Shown: positions 43,912 to 52,463 of the stretch, in pieces
How the letters are laid out: the number at the start of each line of letters is the position of its first letter
How positions within the stretch are numbered: position 1 is the first letter of the stretch
Origin: Acaryochloris sp. CCMEE 5410
GTDB lineage: Bacteria; Cyanobacteriota; Cyanobacteriia; Thermosynechococcales; Thermosynechococcaceae
NCBI RefSeq assembly: GCF_000238775.2
Contig: NZ_AFEJ02000001.1
Coordinates: 2,666,001 to 2,730,000 of the forward strand
Length of the DNA stretch: 64,000 nt
Reading direction: 5' to 3'
The notes under the pieces: model-generated
Told to the model about the DNA's origin: nothing
Databases searched by the model: none
Seen by the model: only the letters and a program-made list of their open reading frames with translations
Made by a program: the position numbers and the translations under genes

Positions 43912-45216
43912 ATGAAAACCGTTGCGCTCGTTGATACCAATCATGGCAGGGGGCATCATCTCACGTATATGCGTTTCTTCAGTAAGACACTGTTAGAAAT
44001 GGGATATCGAGTCATGTCCTTTTATCCACAGCCAGATGATATCTTGCCCTGGATTCAAGAGAATTGTCCCAAAGAGATGGAAAATTTTCATGCCTTCGAA
44101 ATGCAGGAATATCAATGGCAGGAACTCCCCGTGGTGGGTCAGTTACCCAAGCTATTTCCAAAGTGGACCCGATGGCCCCAGCCCGTTTTGATCTTAGGGC
44201 GCTGGCAAAAAACGGCTGCCGTTATTCAAAACGCGGCTGACCAGATTGGTTATGAGCCTGATTTAGTCTTTCTCAACTGGTTAGACAACTACTTGAGCTA
44301 CTACTTAAGTGGACCCATGATTGATTGGGTCTTTCCCTATCCTTGGTCTGGCCTGTATTTCCGACCCGCAACCTATCGGTTTGGTCAACGATATCTACCG
44401 ATCCTGAAAACGCCCCTATCCCATCTTGCGGTTGCGAACGCCGATCGTTGTCAGGCAATCACCCTACTGGACGAATATGAAGCTAAAAATCTTCAGTCGG
44501 ATGTCCACAACAAACCCGTGATTGCATTTCCTGACTTTACCGACATTACTCCCCCAGATTTGACCTATTCTCTAGCAAAAGATATCAAGGCTAAGGCCGG
44601 TAATCGCACCATTGTGGGACTGTTTGGTGCTCTGAGTAAGCGCAAGGGACTCCTAACCTTATTAGAGGTGGCCCAACAGTGTGACCCAGAAGAGTTTTTC
44701 TTTGTTTTTGCGGGGTCACTCTCAAAGGCGATGTTTCATCAAGACTATTCAACTCGGTTGAATGACGACTATGAAACGGTACAAAAGATCGTTGAATCCT
44801 CTCCTTCAAACTGTCTCTTTCATTTGGAATTTATTCCAGGCGAACCTCAGTTTAATGCCCTCGTCAATAGCTGTGATGTTATTTTCTCGGCCTATGAAAA
44901 CTTTCCCTATAGCAGTAACGCCCTCGTCAAAGCTGCCGCCTTCAAAAAATTGGTAATGGCCAGTGAGGGATATTGCATGGGTAAACGGGTCGAGCAGTTT
45001 CAATTAGGCGTGACTATCCCTGAAGGGGATGTGGGTGCCTGTTTGCAAGGCCTGAAGGACCTCAAGATCCGGTTAGCCCAACCCAATACGGACCGTCAGC
45101 CAGACTTTGAAGGGTATTGCCAGCAACATTCTTTACAACAACTGGCTAATTCCTTTGAAGATGTCCTAGATCTCGTCTCTGTTCACCCAAAACAGTCGGC
45201 AACGAGAGTGCCATAG
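43912..45216 (+). CDS. Glycosyltransferase, GT-B fold
   Basis: A 434-aa protein. The N-terminus VALVDTNHGRGHHLTYMRFF resembles the donor/acceptor entry loop (GHG) of GT-B enzymes. The second half has GLFGALSKRKGLLTLLEVAQ near 234, then VNSCDVIFSAYENFPYSSNALVKAAAFKKLVMAS near 320, a typical GT4-like donor region. The ATG at 43912 is preferred over the upstream TTG (43894). Substrate unknown; part of the glycan locus. Confidence 0.7.
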   Translation: MKTVALVDTNHGRGHHLTYMRFFSKTLLEMGYRVMSFYPQPDDILPWIQENCPKEMENFHAFEMQEYQWQELPVVGQLPKLFPKWTRWPQPVLILGRWQKTAAVIQNAADQIGYEPDLVFLNWLDNYLSYYLSGPMIDWVFPYPWSGLYFRPATYRFGQRYLPILKTPLSHLAVANADRCQAITLLDEYEAKNLQSDVHNKPVIAFPDFTDITPPDLTYSLAKDIKAKAGNRTIVGLFGALSKRKGLLTLLEVAQQCDPEEFFFVFAGSLSKAMFHQDYSTRLNDDYETVQKIVESSPSNCLFHLEFIPGEPQFNALVNSCDVIFSAYENFPYSSNALVKAAAFKKLVMASEGYCMGKRVEQFQLGVTIPEGDVGACLQGLKDLKIRLAQPNTDRQPDFEGYCQQHSLQQLANSFEDVLDLVSVHPKQSATRVP

Positions 45217-45321
45217 GATACTTTGATCAATCATCTTTTGAATGGAGGAATATTCGTTTAGACCATAAATTGACCATAGATTAAAGACACTTGCTTGCTA
45301 TAGCGTGAGGACAAAGGAATC

Positions 45322-46410
45322 GTGGTAGTTATTGAAAAAGTTCAATCTCTTTTTGTCAGTAAACCCTCGCAACCTGTGAAGAAGATCCATGCTCTAGATG
45401 GCATTAGAGGATTTGCAATTCTGTTCGTTTTTTTTGATCACGCCAAAGGACAAGGACTAGAGCTTTTTCCAATACTGAATCCCGATGGATTTGGTAAAGC
45501 AGGGGTATATCTGTTCTTTGTGTTAAGTAGTTTTTTACTAGCTGGACAATTCTTTCGAGAGGACTGTGACTTAGGTCGTTTATCTCTATGGGGTAGTTAT
45601 GCACTCAAACGAGTCTTACGGATCTACCCACTTTATATCTGCATTATGTTGCTCTATGGCATCGTACCTAGTTTTAAATACCAGGGTTCAGATGTCCTGA
45701 GTCATCTATTTTTACAGGAAGGGAAGGATCAATTTTGGGCCATCCCTGTTGAATTTAAGTTTTACCTCTTCTTACCTGTATTAATGTGGCTGATTGTCAA
45801 AGTTTTGAAGAAGAATCTAGGGCTAACGACTTTATTCTTAGCGGCCGTGGGTAGTACCAGTTTTCTGGTGACGATTAACCCTCCTGAAGTCGCGCGGATT
45901 TCCCTGGTTAAGTATTTACCGATTTTTCTCTTTGGTATACTCGCGGCACTGATCCATGCCAAACTCCAGAAACAGCCTCAGATCCAGGATTCGTCTGTAT
46001 TTGGCAGTGTTGCCGAAACCATGGCAATTCTCAGTTTGATGGCGACGGTAGGTTTGATTGTTGCTTTGAGAACCCAACCCGACTGGTGGATCTTGCAGCA
46101 AAGTTGGTCCGACCGGCTGGTCTTTATGGCCTTTGGGGGACTATGGTCATTATTTATGGTGGCCCAGCTCCACGGTCGCGGTCTGATTCGGGGCATCTTA
46201 AGCCATCCCATTATTCGATTTGTGGGAACGATAAGTTTTAGTATGTACCTTTGGCATATGGCACTGATTGGCTATACCAATGCCCACCTCAATCTGGCCC
46301 AACCGATTAAATTCTCGATTATTCTGGCGATCACATTTGGGATATCTATTATGAGTTTTTTCGTAATTGAGCGTCCCTTCTTTCGCTTAAAGAAGTACCT
46401 TCCCCAATAG
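45322..46410 (+). CDS. Acyltransferase family 3 protein (OafA-like), first paralogue
   Basis: A 362-aa membrane protein with about ten helices. The motif HALDGIRGFAILFVFFDHAKG near residue 22 includes the catalytic-type His of acyltransferase family 3; FFVLSSFLLAGQFF and FWAIPVEFKFYLFLP follow. OafA-like enzymes O-acetylate extracellular glycans using acetyl-CoA. It starts with GTG at 45322 after SD AAAGGA. A second paralogue (47873-49036) lies two genes on. Confidence 0.85.
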   Translation: MVVIEKVQSLFVSKPSQPVKKIHALDGIRGFAILFVFFDHAKGQGLELFPILNPDGFGKAGVYLFFVLSSFLLAGQFFREDCDLGRLSLWGSYALKRVLRIYPLYICIMLLYGIVPSFKYQGSDVLSHLFLQEGKDQFWAIPVEFKFYLFLPVLMWLIVKVLKKNLGLTTLFLAAVGSTSFLVTINPPEVARISLVKYLPIFLFGILAALIHAKLQKQPQIQDSSVFGSVAETMAILSLMATVGLIVALRTQPDWWILQQSWSDRLVFMAFGGLWSLFMVAQLHGRGLIRGILSHPIIRFVGTISFSMYLWHMALIGYTNAHLNLAQPIKFSIILAITFGISIMSFFVIERPFFRLKKYLPQ

Positions 46411-46572
46411 CCCAATTCATTCCAGTAGCCGGATACCTAAGGTGAAGTTGGAGCACTTTGAGGTAATGTCATGCTGATGGGTGCAGTTAGGTTGGGAGAA
46501 TGCTCAGGCCCATCGTCTCACCCCTACATCTCTTGCTTGTTCTTATAGGACCCTAGAAAAACTAAAGCGTCT

Positions 46573-47808
46573 ATGAAATCTCTCTTATTGAGTACATCTG
46601 ACATTGAAGGCGGGGCTGCGAGAGCAGCATACCGACTGCATCAAGGGCTACTGGCCATTGGCCATGACTCCCAAATGTTAGTTCGCGCCCGTTTCAGTGG
46701 CCAGAAGTCGGTCCTGGCTGAAAAGTCAGTATTAACCAAATTAGGGCCACAGATGAATGGATGGCCGTTAAAGCTAGGGTCCTATCAAACCAAAACGCTT
46801 TTTTCGAGCCAATGGTTTCCAGATGCGATCGCAAAAAACGTCGCCCAGCTCAAGCCTGATATCGTCAATATGCATTGGGTCTGCAATGGCTTTCTCAAAG
46901 TGGAAACCTTGCCCAAGCTCAATAAGCCCCTAGTCTGGACCCTGCAAGACATGTGGCCGTTTACGGGAGGATGCCACTATGCCGAGACCTGCGATGGCTA
47001 CCAGGATACCTGCGGCAAATGTCCCCAACTCAATAGCCAAAAAGAGACGGATCTATCTCGAAAAATTTGGCAGCGTAAACAAAAAGCTTGGCAAGACATC
47101 AACCTAACCATCGTCACCCCCAGTCAGTGGATGGCGGATTGTGTCCGGGAGAGTTCGTTATTTGGCCATCGCCGAGTGGAGGTGATTCCCTTTTGTCTGG
47201 ATGTGCAAAAGTATCGACCCGTCGATAAAGGCTTTAGCCGTGATTTGTTGGAGCTGCCTACAGACAAGCTGATCATTCTGTTTGGTGCTTTATCGGCCAC
47301 TGCTGATGTACGGAAAGGATTTCACCTGCTCCAGCCCGCCCTGCAGAAATTGAGTCAGGCCGGGTGGGCAGACCGGATTGAGGTAGCCATTTTCGGAGCA
47401 GATGCTCCTGCAGAACCCGTCGATTTAGGATTTAAGGCCCATTACCTGGGCAGCTTTGCCGATGACTTGAGTTTATCCATTGCCTATTCGGCGGCTGATG
47501 TCATGATTGTACCCTCCCTCTACGAATCCTTCGGTCAAACCGCATCAGAAGGATTGGCCTGTGGCACCCCAGTGGTGGCCTTTAATGCTGCCGGGCAAAA
47601 AGATATTGTCAGCCATCAAGAGACAGGTTATCTGGTCAAACCCTATGAAGTCGATGATTTAGCCCATGGTATGGCCTGGGTCCTGGAAGATGCCAATCGC
47701 CATCACAAATTATGTGAGCAAGCCCGCCAAGCCGCAGTCGATCGGTTTGCCCTAGAGATTCAAGCTCGACAGTATCGGTCTCTGTTTGAAGATTTATTGG
47801 CAGCTTAA
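46573..47808 (+). CDS. Glycosyltransferase family 4
   Basis: A 411-aa GT4 enzyme: EGGAARAAYRLHQGL near 12, the Cys-rich GCHYAETCDGYQDTCGKCPQL near 140 (typical of one cyanobacterial GT4 group), and the donor site VPSLYESFGQTASEGLACGTPVVAFNAAG near 313-340. The sugar is unknown. It sits between the two acyltransferase-3 genes, so it likely builds the same glycan. Confidence 0.9.
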   Translation: MKSLLLSTSDIEGGAARAAYRLHQGLLAIGHDSQMLVRARFSGQKSVLAEKSVLTKLGPQMNGWPLKLGSYQTKTLFSSQWFPDAIAKNVAQLKPDIVNMHWVCNGFLKVETLPKLNKPLVWTLQDMWPFTGGCHYAETCDGYQDTCGKCPQLNSQKETDLSRKIWQRKQKAWQDINLTIVTPSQWMADCVRESSLFGHRRVEVIPFCLDVQKYRPVDKGFSRDLLELPTDKLIILFGALSATADVRKGFHLLQPALQKLSQAGWADRIEVAIFGADAPAEPVDLGFKAHYLGSFADDLSLSIAYSAADVMIVPSLYESFGQTASEGLACGTPVVAFNAAGQKDIVSHQETGYLVKPYEVDDLAHGMAWVLEDANRHHKLCEQARQAAVDRFALEIQARQYRSLFEDLLAA

Positions 47809-47872
47809 GCAATCGAGTCCCTTGATGGGATAGCGCTTTTGATGGATTAAATGCAAGTGTTTTCGGATCAAA

Positions 47873-49036
47873 ATGACAGAAAAATTGATTGAACAAGAAG
47901 CACCTAAACCGCGATTCTCTCTCCAAAGTCTATTTTTTGGTGCCCGTACGTCTAAAAGTTGGATGGCATCGCTGGATGGATTAAGGGGGATTGCGGTTCT
48001 TTTAGTGGTGGCAACCCATAGTAAGCGACTCCTGGGCCTACCTTGGGAGCAAATGTTCCTGGGGCATTATTTTCAGGCCGCAGGCACTATCTATGGCAGA
48101 ACAGGGGTCTACATCTTTTTCATCTTAAGTAGCTTCCTGTTAACGAGCCACATGATGCGAGAAACAATTGAGCTTAAAAGCGCCAAAACCTGGATAAACT
48201 ATGCTTTAAAACGATTTATACGTATATATCCGCTCTATCTCTTCGTTTTAGTCGTTTATTTAATTTTTCCGGGATTTAAGTTTGAGCTGAAGGATCTAAT
48301 ATCCCATGTTCTACTGCAAGAAGCGTTTAATCATTTTTGGACTATTGTCGTAGAGTTCAAATACTATTTGTTTTTCCCCTTCGTCGTGGGGATTATTGTC
48401 CTGCTCTTCAAACGGGATTTTAAAGCGTCCACTCTCTTTTTACTCAGCGCCATTATCGTAACGGAGGGCGCTAATGTTGCGGTGGACTTCACGTCCAGAT
48501 TATCCGTCCTCCCTCATATTCCGATTTTTCTGCTGGGGTCCTTGGCAGCCGTGGTCAATGCCAAACTAACGGCGGTCTTTGACCCAGACAATCCCAAACA
48601 GCGGCGATGGATGTCCATCCTGGCCAACACCTCCTTCGTGTTGATTGTGTTTAATTTTCCCAATCTAGTGAGTCGCCCCCTGTGGGATGCCGTCTTCCAA
48701 GCCAACTATGTCCGTCTGTCCGCCAACCACGGGTTCTATACCTACCAAGCCATTCTGATCTGCGTTTTACTGGTGACCCATTTACATACAGATGGCTGGA
48801 TCAAAAAAGTGTTAGAGAATGTGGCCCTGCGATTTGTAGGAATCGTTAGTTTTGGGGTATACCTCTGGCACATTGCCGTGCTCGGCTATTTGGAATCTAA
48901 ACTAAACGCCCCTGGCTATATCCAGTTTGCCAGTGTGTTCGTGGTGACCATCCTGTTGTCTGCGATCACATATCTGTTATTTGAAAAACCCTTTATGCGC
49001 ATCAAACTTCGTCCCCAAATGATTAAGTCTTCCTAG
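47873..49036 (+). CDS. Acyltransferase family 3 protein (OafA-like), second paralogue
   Basis: A 387-aa polytopic membrane protein, paralogue of the one at 45322. Motif SLDGLRGIAVLLVVATHSK near 35 holds the key His; GVYIFFILSSFLL near 80 and FWTIVVEFKYYLFFP near 160 match the first paralogue closely. It ends the polysaccharide locus and overlaps the convergent NACHT gene by 14 bp at its 3' end. Confidence 0.85.
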   Translation: MTEKLIEQEAPKPRFSLQSLFFGARTSKSWMASLDGLRGIAVLLVVATHSKRLLGLPWEQMFLGHYFQAAGTIYGRTGVYIFFILSSFLLTSHMMRETIELKSAKTWINYALKRFIRIYPLYLFVLVVYLIFPGFKFELKDLISHVLLQEAFNHFWTIVVEFKYYLFFPFVVGIIVLLFKRDFKASTLFLLSAIIVTEGANVAVDFTSRLSVLPHIPIFLLGSLAAVVNAKLTAVFDPDNPKQRRWMSILANTSFVLIVFNFPNLVSRPLWDAVFQANYVRLSANHGFYTYQAILICVLLVTHLHTDGWIKKVLENVALRFVGIVSFGVYLWHIAVLGYLESKLNAPGYIQFASVFVVTILLSAITYLLFEKPFMRIKLRPQMIKSS

Positions 49037-51842
49037 GATCTTTAGGGTTCACCTTGATAGATGCACCCGCTTGCCAGAGGGTACGAAATTGCTCAACAGA
49101 TAATGCCAGGGACCAGTCCCACAGGAGTTTGTAAACCGGCTGGGTCTGGGCCGACTGCTGAGACGTCATATATACCCCTTGAACCATAGCGAAAGTCTGT
49201 CGCCAGGTTGAGGACTCAGCATCCACCGTCATCAGACGGAGGTGTTTGCTGATCTGTTTGAGATGGTTTTTGCTCTGGGTCCTAGAGAAAATATCCAATA
49301 ACACATCAATGGCCCCCCTGTGGTGGGGCTGTATTGCCAAAAGCTGCCCTGCATAGCGGATACGAGTCTCCATCTTTCGGCTTTTCTGCAATTTCTGTTC
49401 CAACACTGGAATAAGCTGTTGCGGCTTGAGGGGAGTTTTACGGGACCGACGACGGGAGCGCTTTACCGGTAGCGCCGAATGCTGAGGTGCCAATTTTTGC
49501 AAAGACTGTAGCGTTTGGTGACGGAGGGCAGAATCGTCGGTGGTTTGGAGGATATGTTCTAAAGTTTGGAGGGCCAGCGGTTGATCCGGGGCAATAATGC
49601 CCAGTCGATGGGCGGCCTTACGACGCAGGGACAGAGAGTCATGGGACTGAATAATATCTTGTAAGGTCTGGAGGGCCTGAGGATGTCCCGGCTGGATATC
49701 CGCAAGGGTCTTAGCCATCTCAATTTGCACATCGACGTTAGGCGCTTGGACTAGCAGGCGTTCTAGGGTTGCGATCGCAACCCCATTCCCTGGATCATAA
49801 TTTTTACCCAAGCTATGGGCTGCCAGCCACTGTTCAAAAGGATTCTGGGCGTTTACCACAAACTGTTCAATGGCTTTGGTTACAAGGGTGCGATCGCTCT
49901 GGGACAATGCTTCCCCTGCAGGCTCGATCCAGACGGTGGGTTTGCCGTTCTGCTGCTGAAATCGCCAGTTAACCACCTCGGTTACTAACGCTTCTGCGCC
50001 AGCGAATTGGGGATATTCCGCTAACCCCTTGGTCGCCAGTAATTTTGCCTGGGTATCGTAAAACCTACCACAACCATCGGTAAAGTCCACCAAGGCTTGC
50101 AGAAAATCCGCTTTATCCCCATCAGAAACGTCACTGCGCCCCAGCCATAGCAAGATCACTTCCTGCCATTGCCCCCTAAAGATGGGATAAAAGGTCGTGT
50201 CCGCTTGCTGATATTCAATCAACTGATGCCAATCTGTGATCCCTTGGGCTGCAAAATATTCCTGAAACGTAGCGTGGTAGAAGGCGTAGACCTTACCGCC
50301 CGAAGTGGGAGACCATCCCGCGGGCTGCAGCCACCCTAGCTGCAAGGCCAGAGTTAACTGATCAGGATCCAAATGTTGACTGATAAATATCTCAGGTAGG
50401 CGAAACAACGGCGACGGTTGAGTCATCGCCTGCAACGCCAAGTGAGCTAAGGATTGGTTGAGCTGCTGCCGCTGGGCCAAGCTGGTGGGGTGATGATCCT
50501 GTTTCCAGTCGTAAAGGGCCTCGACAAACTGCCGATACAGCATGGCCTTCGTTTCTGGCAGTTTCCCTTGGGTAAGTTGCCAGGTGCGACAGAGCAAGGC
50601 CAGGTGCAAGGGATTCTGAATCAGGGCTTTGAGTCGTCGCAGCTCGGGTCGATTAATTTGGTGATACAGCGTATCGCCCGTCTGGTTTTGGAACCAGTTT
50701 TGAATCACCGTTTGGACTTGATTGCCCCCTTGGCGATAGCTGAAGCTGAGGCTGCGATAGGGGGTGAAGGTTTCCAGGGCATTGTGGCCTGCGTCCCAAA
50801 GTTGCGATCGCGAGGTCAGGATTATATGGGCGTCTCCTAGCCAGCCCTTCAGCTGCTTGGCGACAAAGGCCAAGGCTTGGCTGGGCACCATCCCCATTTC
50901 ATCTACAGCATCTAGTAAAAGCCAGACCTTGCCAGTTGAGAACTGCTGGGCAAAGGCTTGTTGTTGGCTTGGTAGAACGGTAAATACCTTTAGGGTTTGC
51001 TTGAGCCAGGTTTCTAGCAGGTAAGCTGCCAGGGATTGGCCCTCTAGATCAGCGAGGGAGATCCAAATCGGCAGCACCTGATCTTGGGCCAACAGTTTGA
51101 GAGCTAAGGTTTGCAGCAGCGTCGTCTTACCTGCCCCCGGTGGACCGACAATGGCCACCCGCTGAGTCTCTGGTTGGGTGAGCAACACCTCTAGAAACTG
51201 ATCGGGCTGATAGACCGTTATCTCAGTGTCAGAATCACCGACTGCATCCTCCGTTTGTTGAGCAACGTCCGTTGGGTAAGCCACCAGCCCCACAGGGCAA
51301 TAGACATCCTTCAGGTCAAACGCCAACCCCGTATGGGCTGTCAGCGGATTAGTGGTTAAGCGAGTATCCAACGCTGCCTGACAACAGGTTCTCCAAGGGC
51401 TAGGCATCTCAGTCTTAGGTTGAGACACCCCTCGATCCGGGCGATACTGATTCCAAACGTGGTCAAAGCTTTGCTGATTGGCCGCTTCTTCCCAGCGGTT
51501 ATGCCACAGGGTCAAGGTGAAATGCCACTGATCCGACCCCCGCTGGCTGGTGCGGTGATCTTCCAGCATGCCCATAAAGGTTTGCAGATGTTTTAGCCCT
51601 GCTTTTACCTGCGCGAGGGTCAGCGGCGTCTCTAAATATTGAGTTAGGGCCACCAGATGCCGAGCCGTGGTCTGCACCACCAACCGCTGATCCGTTTGCC
51701 AATGAGTTTTGATCGTCCCCCGCAATCCTGCCAGGATTTTCTCGTCCTCAAGCTCTAGGGAATCATTGGCAAACTGCACCAACCCCATCAGGAGGGTTTG
51801 GGTTCTGCGTTGGGTAATGGGACCAAAACTTTGCTTGGGCAT
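49023..51842 (-). CDS. NACHT/STAND NTPase with C-terminal HEAT-like repeats
   Basis: A 939-aa STAND protein. An N-terminal helical domain (about 1-150) of unknown type is followed by a linker with TTNPLTAHTGLAFDLKDVYCPVGLV, common before NACHT in cyanobacteria. The NACHT has Walker A GPPGAGKTT at 233-241 and Walker B VWLLLDAVDEMG at 306-317. HEAT-like repeats of about 35 residues fill roughly 640-900. STAND proteins sense a signal and oligomerise; many bacterial NACHTs act in phage defence. No recognisable effector domain (nuclease, TIR, protease) is seen, so its output is unknown. It is divergent from the tRNA-like RNA/Ro60 unit. Confidence 0.85.
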   Translation of the reverse strand: MPKQSFGPITQRRTQTLLMGLVQFANDSLELEDEKILAGLRGTIKTHWQTDQRLVVQTTARHLVALTQYLETPLTLAQVKAGLKHLQTFMGMLEDHRTSQRGSDQWHFTLTLWHNRWEEAANQQSFDHVWNQYRPDRGVSQPKTEMPSPWRTCCQAALDTRLTTNPLTAHTGLAFDLKDVYCPVGLVAYPTDVAQQTEDAVGDSDTEITVYQPDQFLEVLLTQPETQRVAIVGPPGAGKTTLLQTLALKLLAQDQVLPIWISLADLEGQSLAAYLLETWLKQTLKVFTVLPSQQQAFAQQFSTGKVWLLLDAVDEMGMVPSQALAFVAKQLKGWLGDAHIILTSRSQLWDAGHNALETFTPYRSLSFSYRQGGNQVQTVIQNWFQNQTGDTLYHQINRPELRRLKALIQNPLHLALLCRTWQLTQGKLPETKAMLYRQFVEALYDWKQDHHPTSLAQRQQLNQSLAHLALQAMTQPSPLFRLPEIFISQHLDPDQLTLALQLGWLQPAGWSPTSGGKVYAFYHATFQEYFAAQGITDWHQLIEYQQADTTFYPIFRGQWQEVILLWLGRSDVSDGDKADFLQALVDFTDGCGRFYDTQAKLLATKGLAEYPQFAGAEALVTEVVNWRFQQQNGKPTVWIEPAGEALSQSDRTLVTKAIEQFVVNAQNPFEQWLAAHSLGKNYDPGNGVAIATLERLLVQAPNVDVQIEMAKTLADIQPGHPQALQTLQDIIQSHDSLSLRRKAAHRLGIIAPDQPLALQTLEHILQTTDDSALRHQTLQSLQKLAPQHSALPVKRSRRRSRKTPLKPQQLIPVLEQKLQKSRKMETRIRYAGQLLAIQPHHRGAIDVLLDIFSRTQSKNHLKQISKHLRLMTVDAESSTWRQTFAMVQGVYMTSQQSAQTQPVYKLLWDWSLALSVEQFRTLWQAGASIKVNPKDPRKT

Positions 51843-52016
51843 AGAGAACTTTCACGACAAAGTTAGGGGGGGCCCCTTAACTTAGATATCCCCCCTTATT
51901 CTAAAACTCTAACCCTGTCCGCGTTTAGCTCTACCTCAGCTGCATTGGAATCGGGGGAGAGACGGCCAGTAGATTAGGTTCAACGATAAGAAACGAGGTT
52001 ACTTCACGCCAAACAT
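51843..52016. promoter_or_regulatory. Divergent region between the NACHT gene and the tRNA-like RNA array
   Basis: 174 bp that must hold the promoter of the NACHT gene (minus) and of the RNA array plus rsr (plus). A C-run flanked by G-run (GGGGGGG / CCCCCC, about 51869-51895) is conspicuous. Candidate TTGGAA ... TAGATT boxes on the plus strand have a poor 19-nt spacer, so I do not assign a promoter. Confidence 0.4.
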
Positions 52017-52142
52017 GGACAGCTAGTTTAACGGTAGAACATCTGCTGTATGTCCCTTCTTCAAAGCATTATCCGCAAGGGTCGAAGAATTAGGGTTATC
52101 GCTAGGACGCAGGCAATAGAGGTTCGAATCCTCTCCTGTCCA
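52017..52142 (+). ncRNA. tRNA-like Y RNA, element 1
   Basis: 126-nt RNA with tRNA architecture. Acceptor GGACAG(C)/(C)CTGTCC, 6 pairs (position 7-66 is C-C). D-arm GTTT-AACGGTA-GAAC (GG in the loop). Anticodon-like stem TCTGC/GCAGG (52042-52046 with 52109-52113). T-arm AGAGG-TTCGAAT-CCTCT, discriminator A, no encoded CCA. In place of a 7-nt anticodon loop there are 62 nt (52047-52108). These hold ATCC-GCAA-GGGT (GNRA hairpin) directly followed by GTCGAAGA, which matches the bacterial Y-RNA Ro-binding consensus GNCGAAN0-1G. It stands first in the array in front of rsr. Confidence 0.75.
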
Positions 52143-52154
52143 CACCACAACCAC

Positions 52155-52276
52155 GGGCGGATAGTTCAAAGGTAGAACGCCTTAACCCCCTTGTTCACAA
52201 CTTATCCGCAAGGGTCGAAGAATTAGGGTTATCGCCTGCAACGCGGGAAATAGGGGTTCGAATCCCCTTCCGTCCA
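52155..52276 (+). ncRNA. tRNA-like Y RNA, element 2
   Basis: 122-nt RNA, 12 nt after element 1. Acceptor GGGCGGA/TCCGTCC (7 pairs with one G-T), D-arm GTTC-AAAGGTA-GAAC, T-arm AGGGG-TTCGAAT-CCCCT, discriminator A. The anticodon region is replaced. A helix TAACCC (52183-52188) / GGGTTA (52226-52231) carries a 3' bulge with the GTCGAAG motif, and an inner CCTTG/CAAGG can form as an alternative to the GCAA hairpin. A stretch of 34 nt (52202-52235) is identical to element 1 (52069-52102). Only three pairs of an anticodon-like stem (CCT/GGG) remain. Confidence 0.75.
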
Positions 52277-52282
52277 TCCCCT

Positions 52283-52407
52283 GGAGTGGGTCGCTCAAAC
52301 GGTAGAGCACCATTTATTGCCCGCAAGGGCCGCAGGAAATAAGGTTATCGCTTTTAACGACTTGTCCTTTATCCGTCGGGATGCGGGTTCGACTCCCGCT
52401 CCACTCC
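52283..52407 (+). ncRNA. tRNA-like Y RNA, element 3
   Basis: 125-nt RNA, 6 nt after element 2. Acceptor GAGTGGG/TCCACTC (7 pairs) plus one extra pair G52283-C52407, D-arm GCTC-AAACGGTA-GAGC, T-arm GCGGG-TTCGACT-CCCGC. The inserted module has a longer helix TTATT/AATAA with GCCC-GCAA-GGGC on top, a 7-nt bulge CGCAGGA in place of the GTCGAAGA strand, and GGTTATCGC as in elements 1 and 2. Further in, CGAC...GTCG (52358-52378) forms a separate hairpin in the anticodon-arm position. The Ro-consensus differs at one base (GCCGCAG). Confidence 0.7.
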
Positions 52408-52463
52408 CTTTCCCTAGATGGGAATTACAGCTTTTTTATTGCCCAGTCGGGCCGGAGATGATC

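Noticed and set aside
52017-52407. Three ordinary tRNA genes with introns
   Set aside because: Cyanobacterial tRNA introns are group I introns of 200 nt or more. Here the inserts are about 55-75 nt, no canonical anticodon loop with a clear U33 and five-pair stem remains in elements 2 and 3, and the adjacent gene is Ro60.
52317-52463. N-terminal extension of the Ro60 protein into the RNA array
   Set aside because: The frame is open by chance through tRNA-like element 3; the SD and TROVE start place the real start at 52464.
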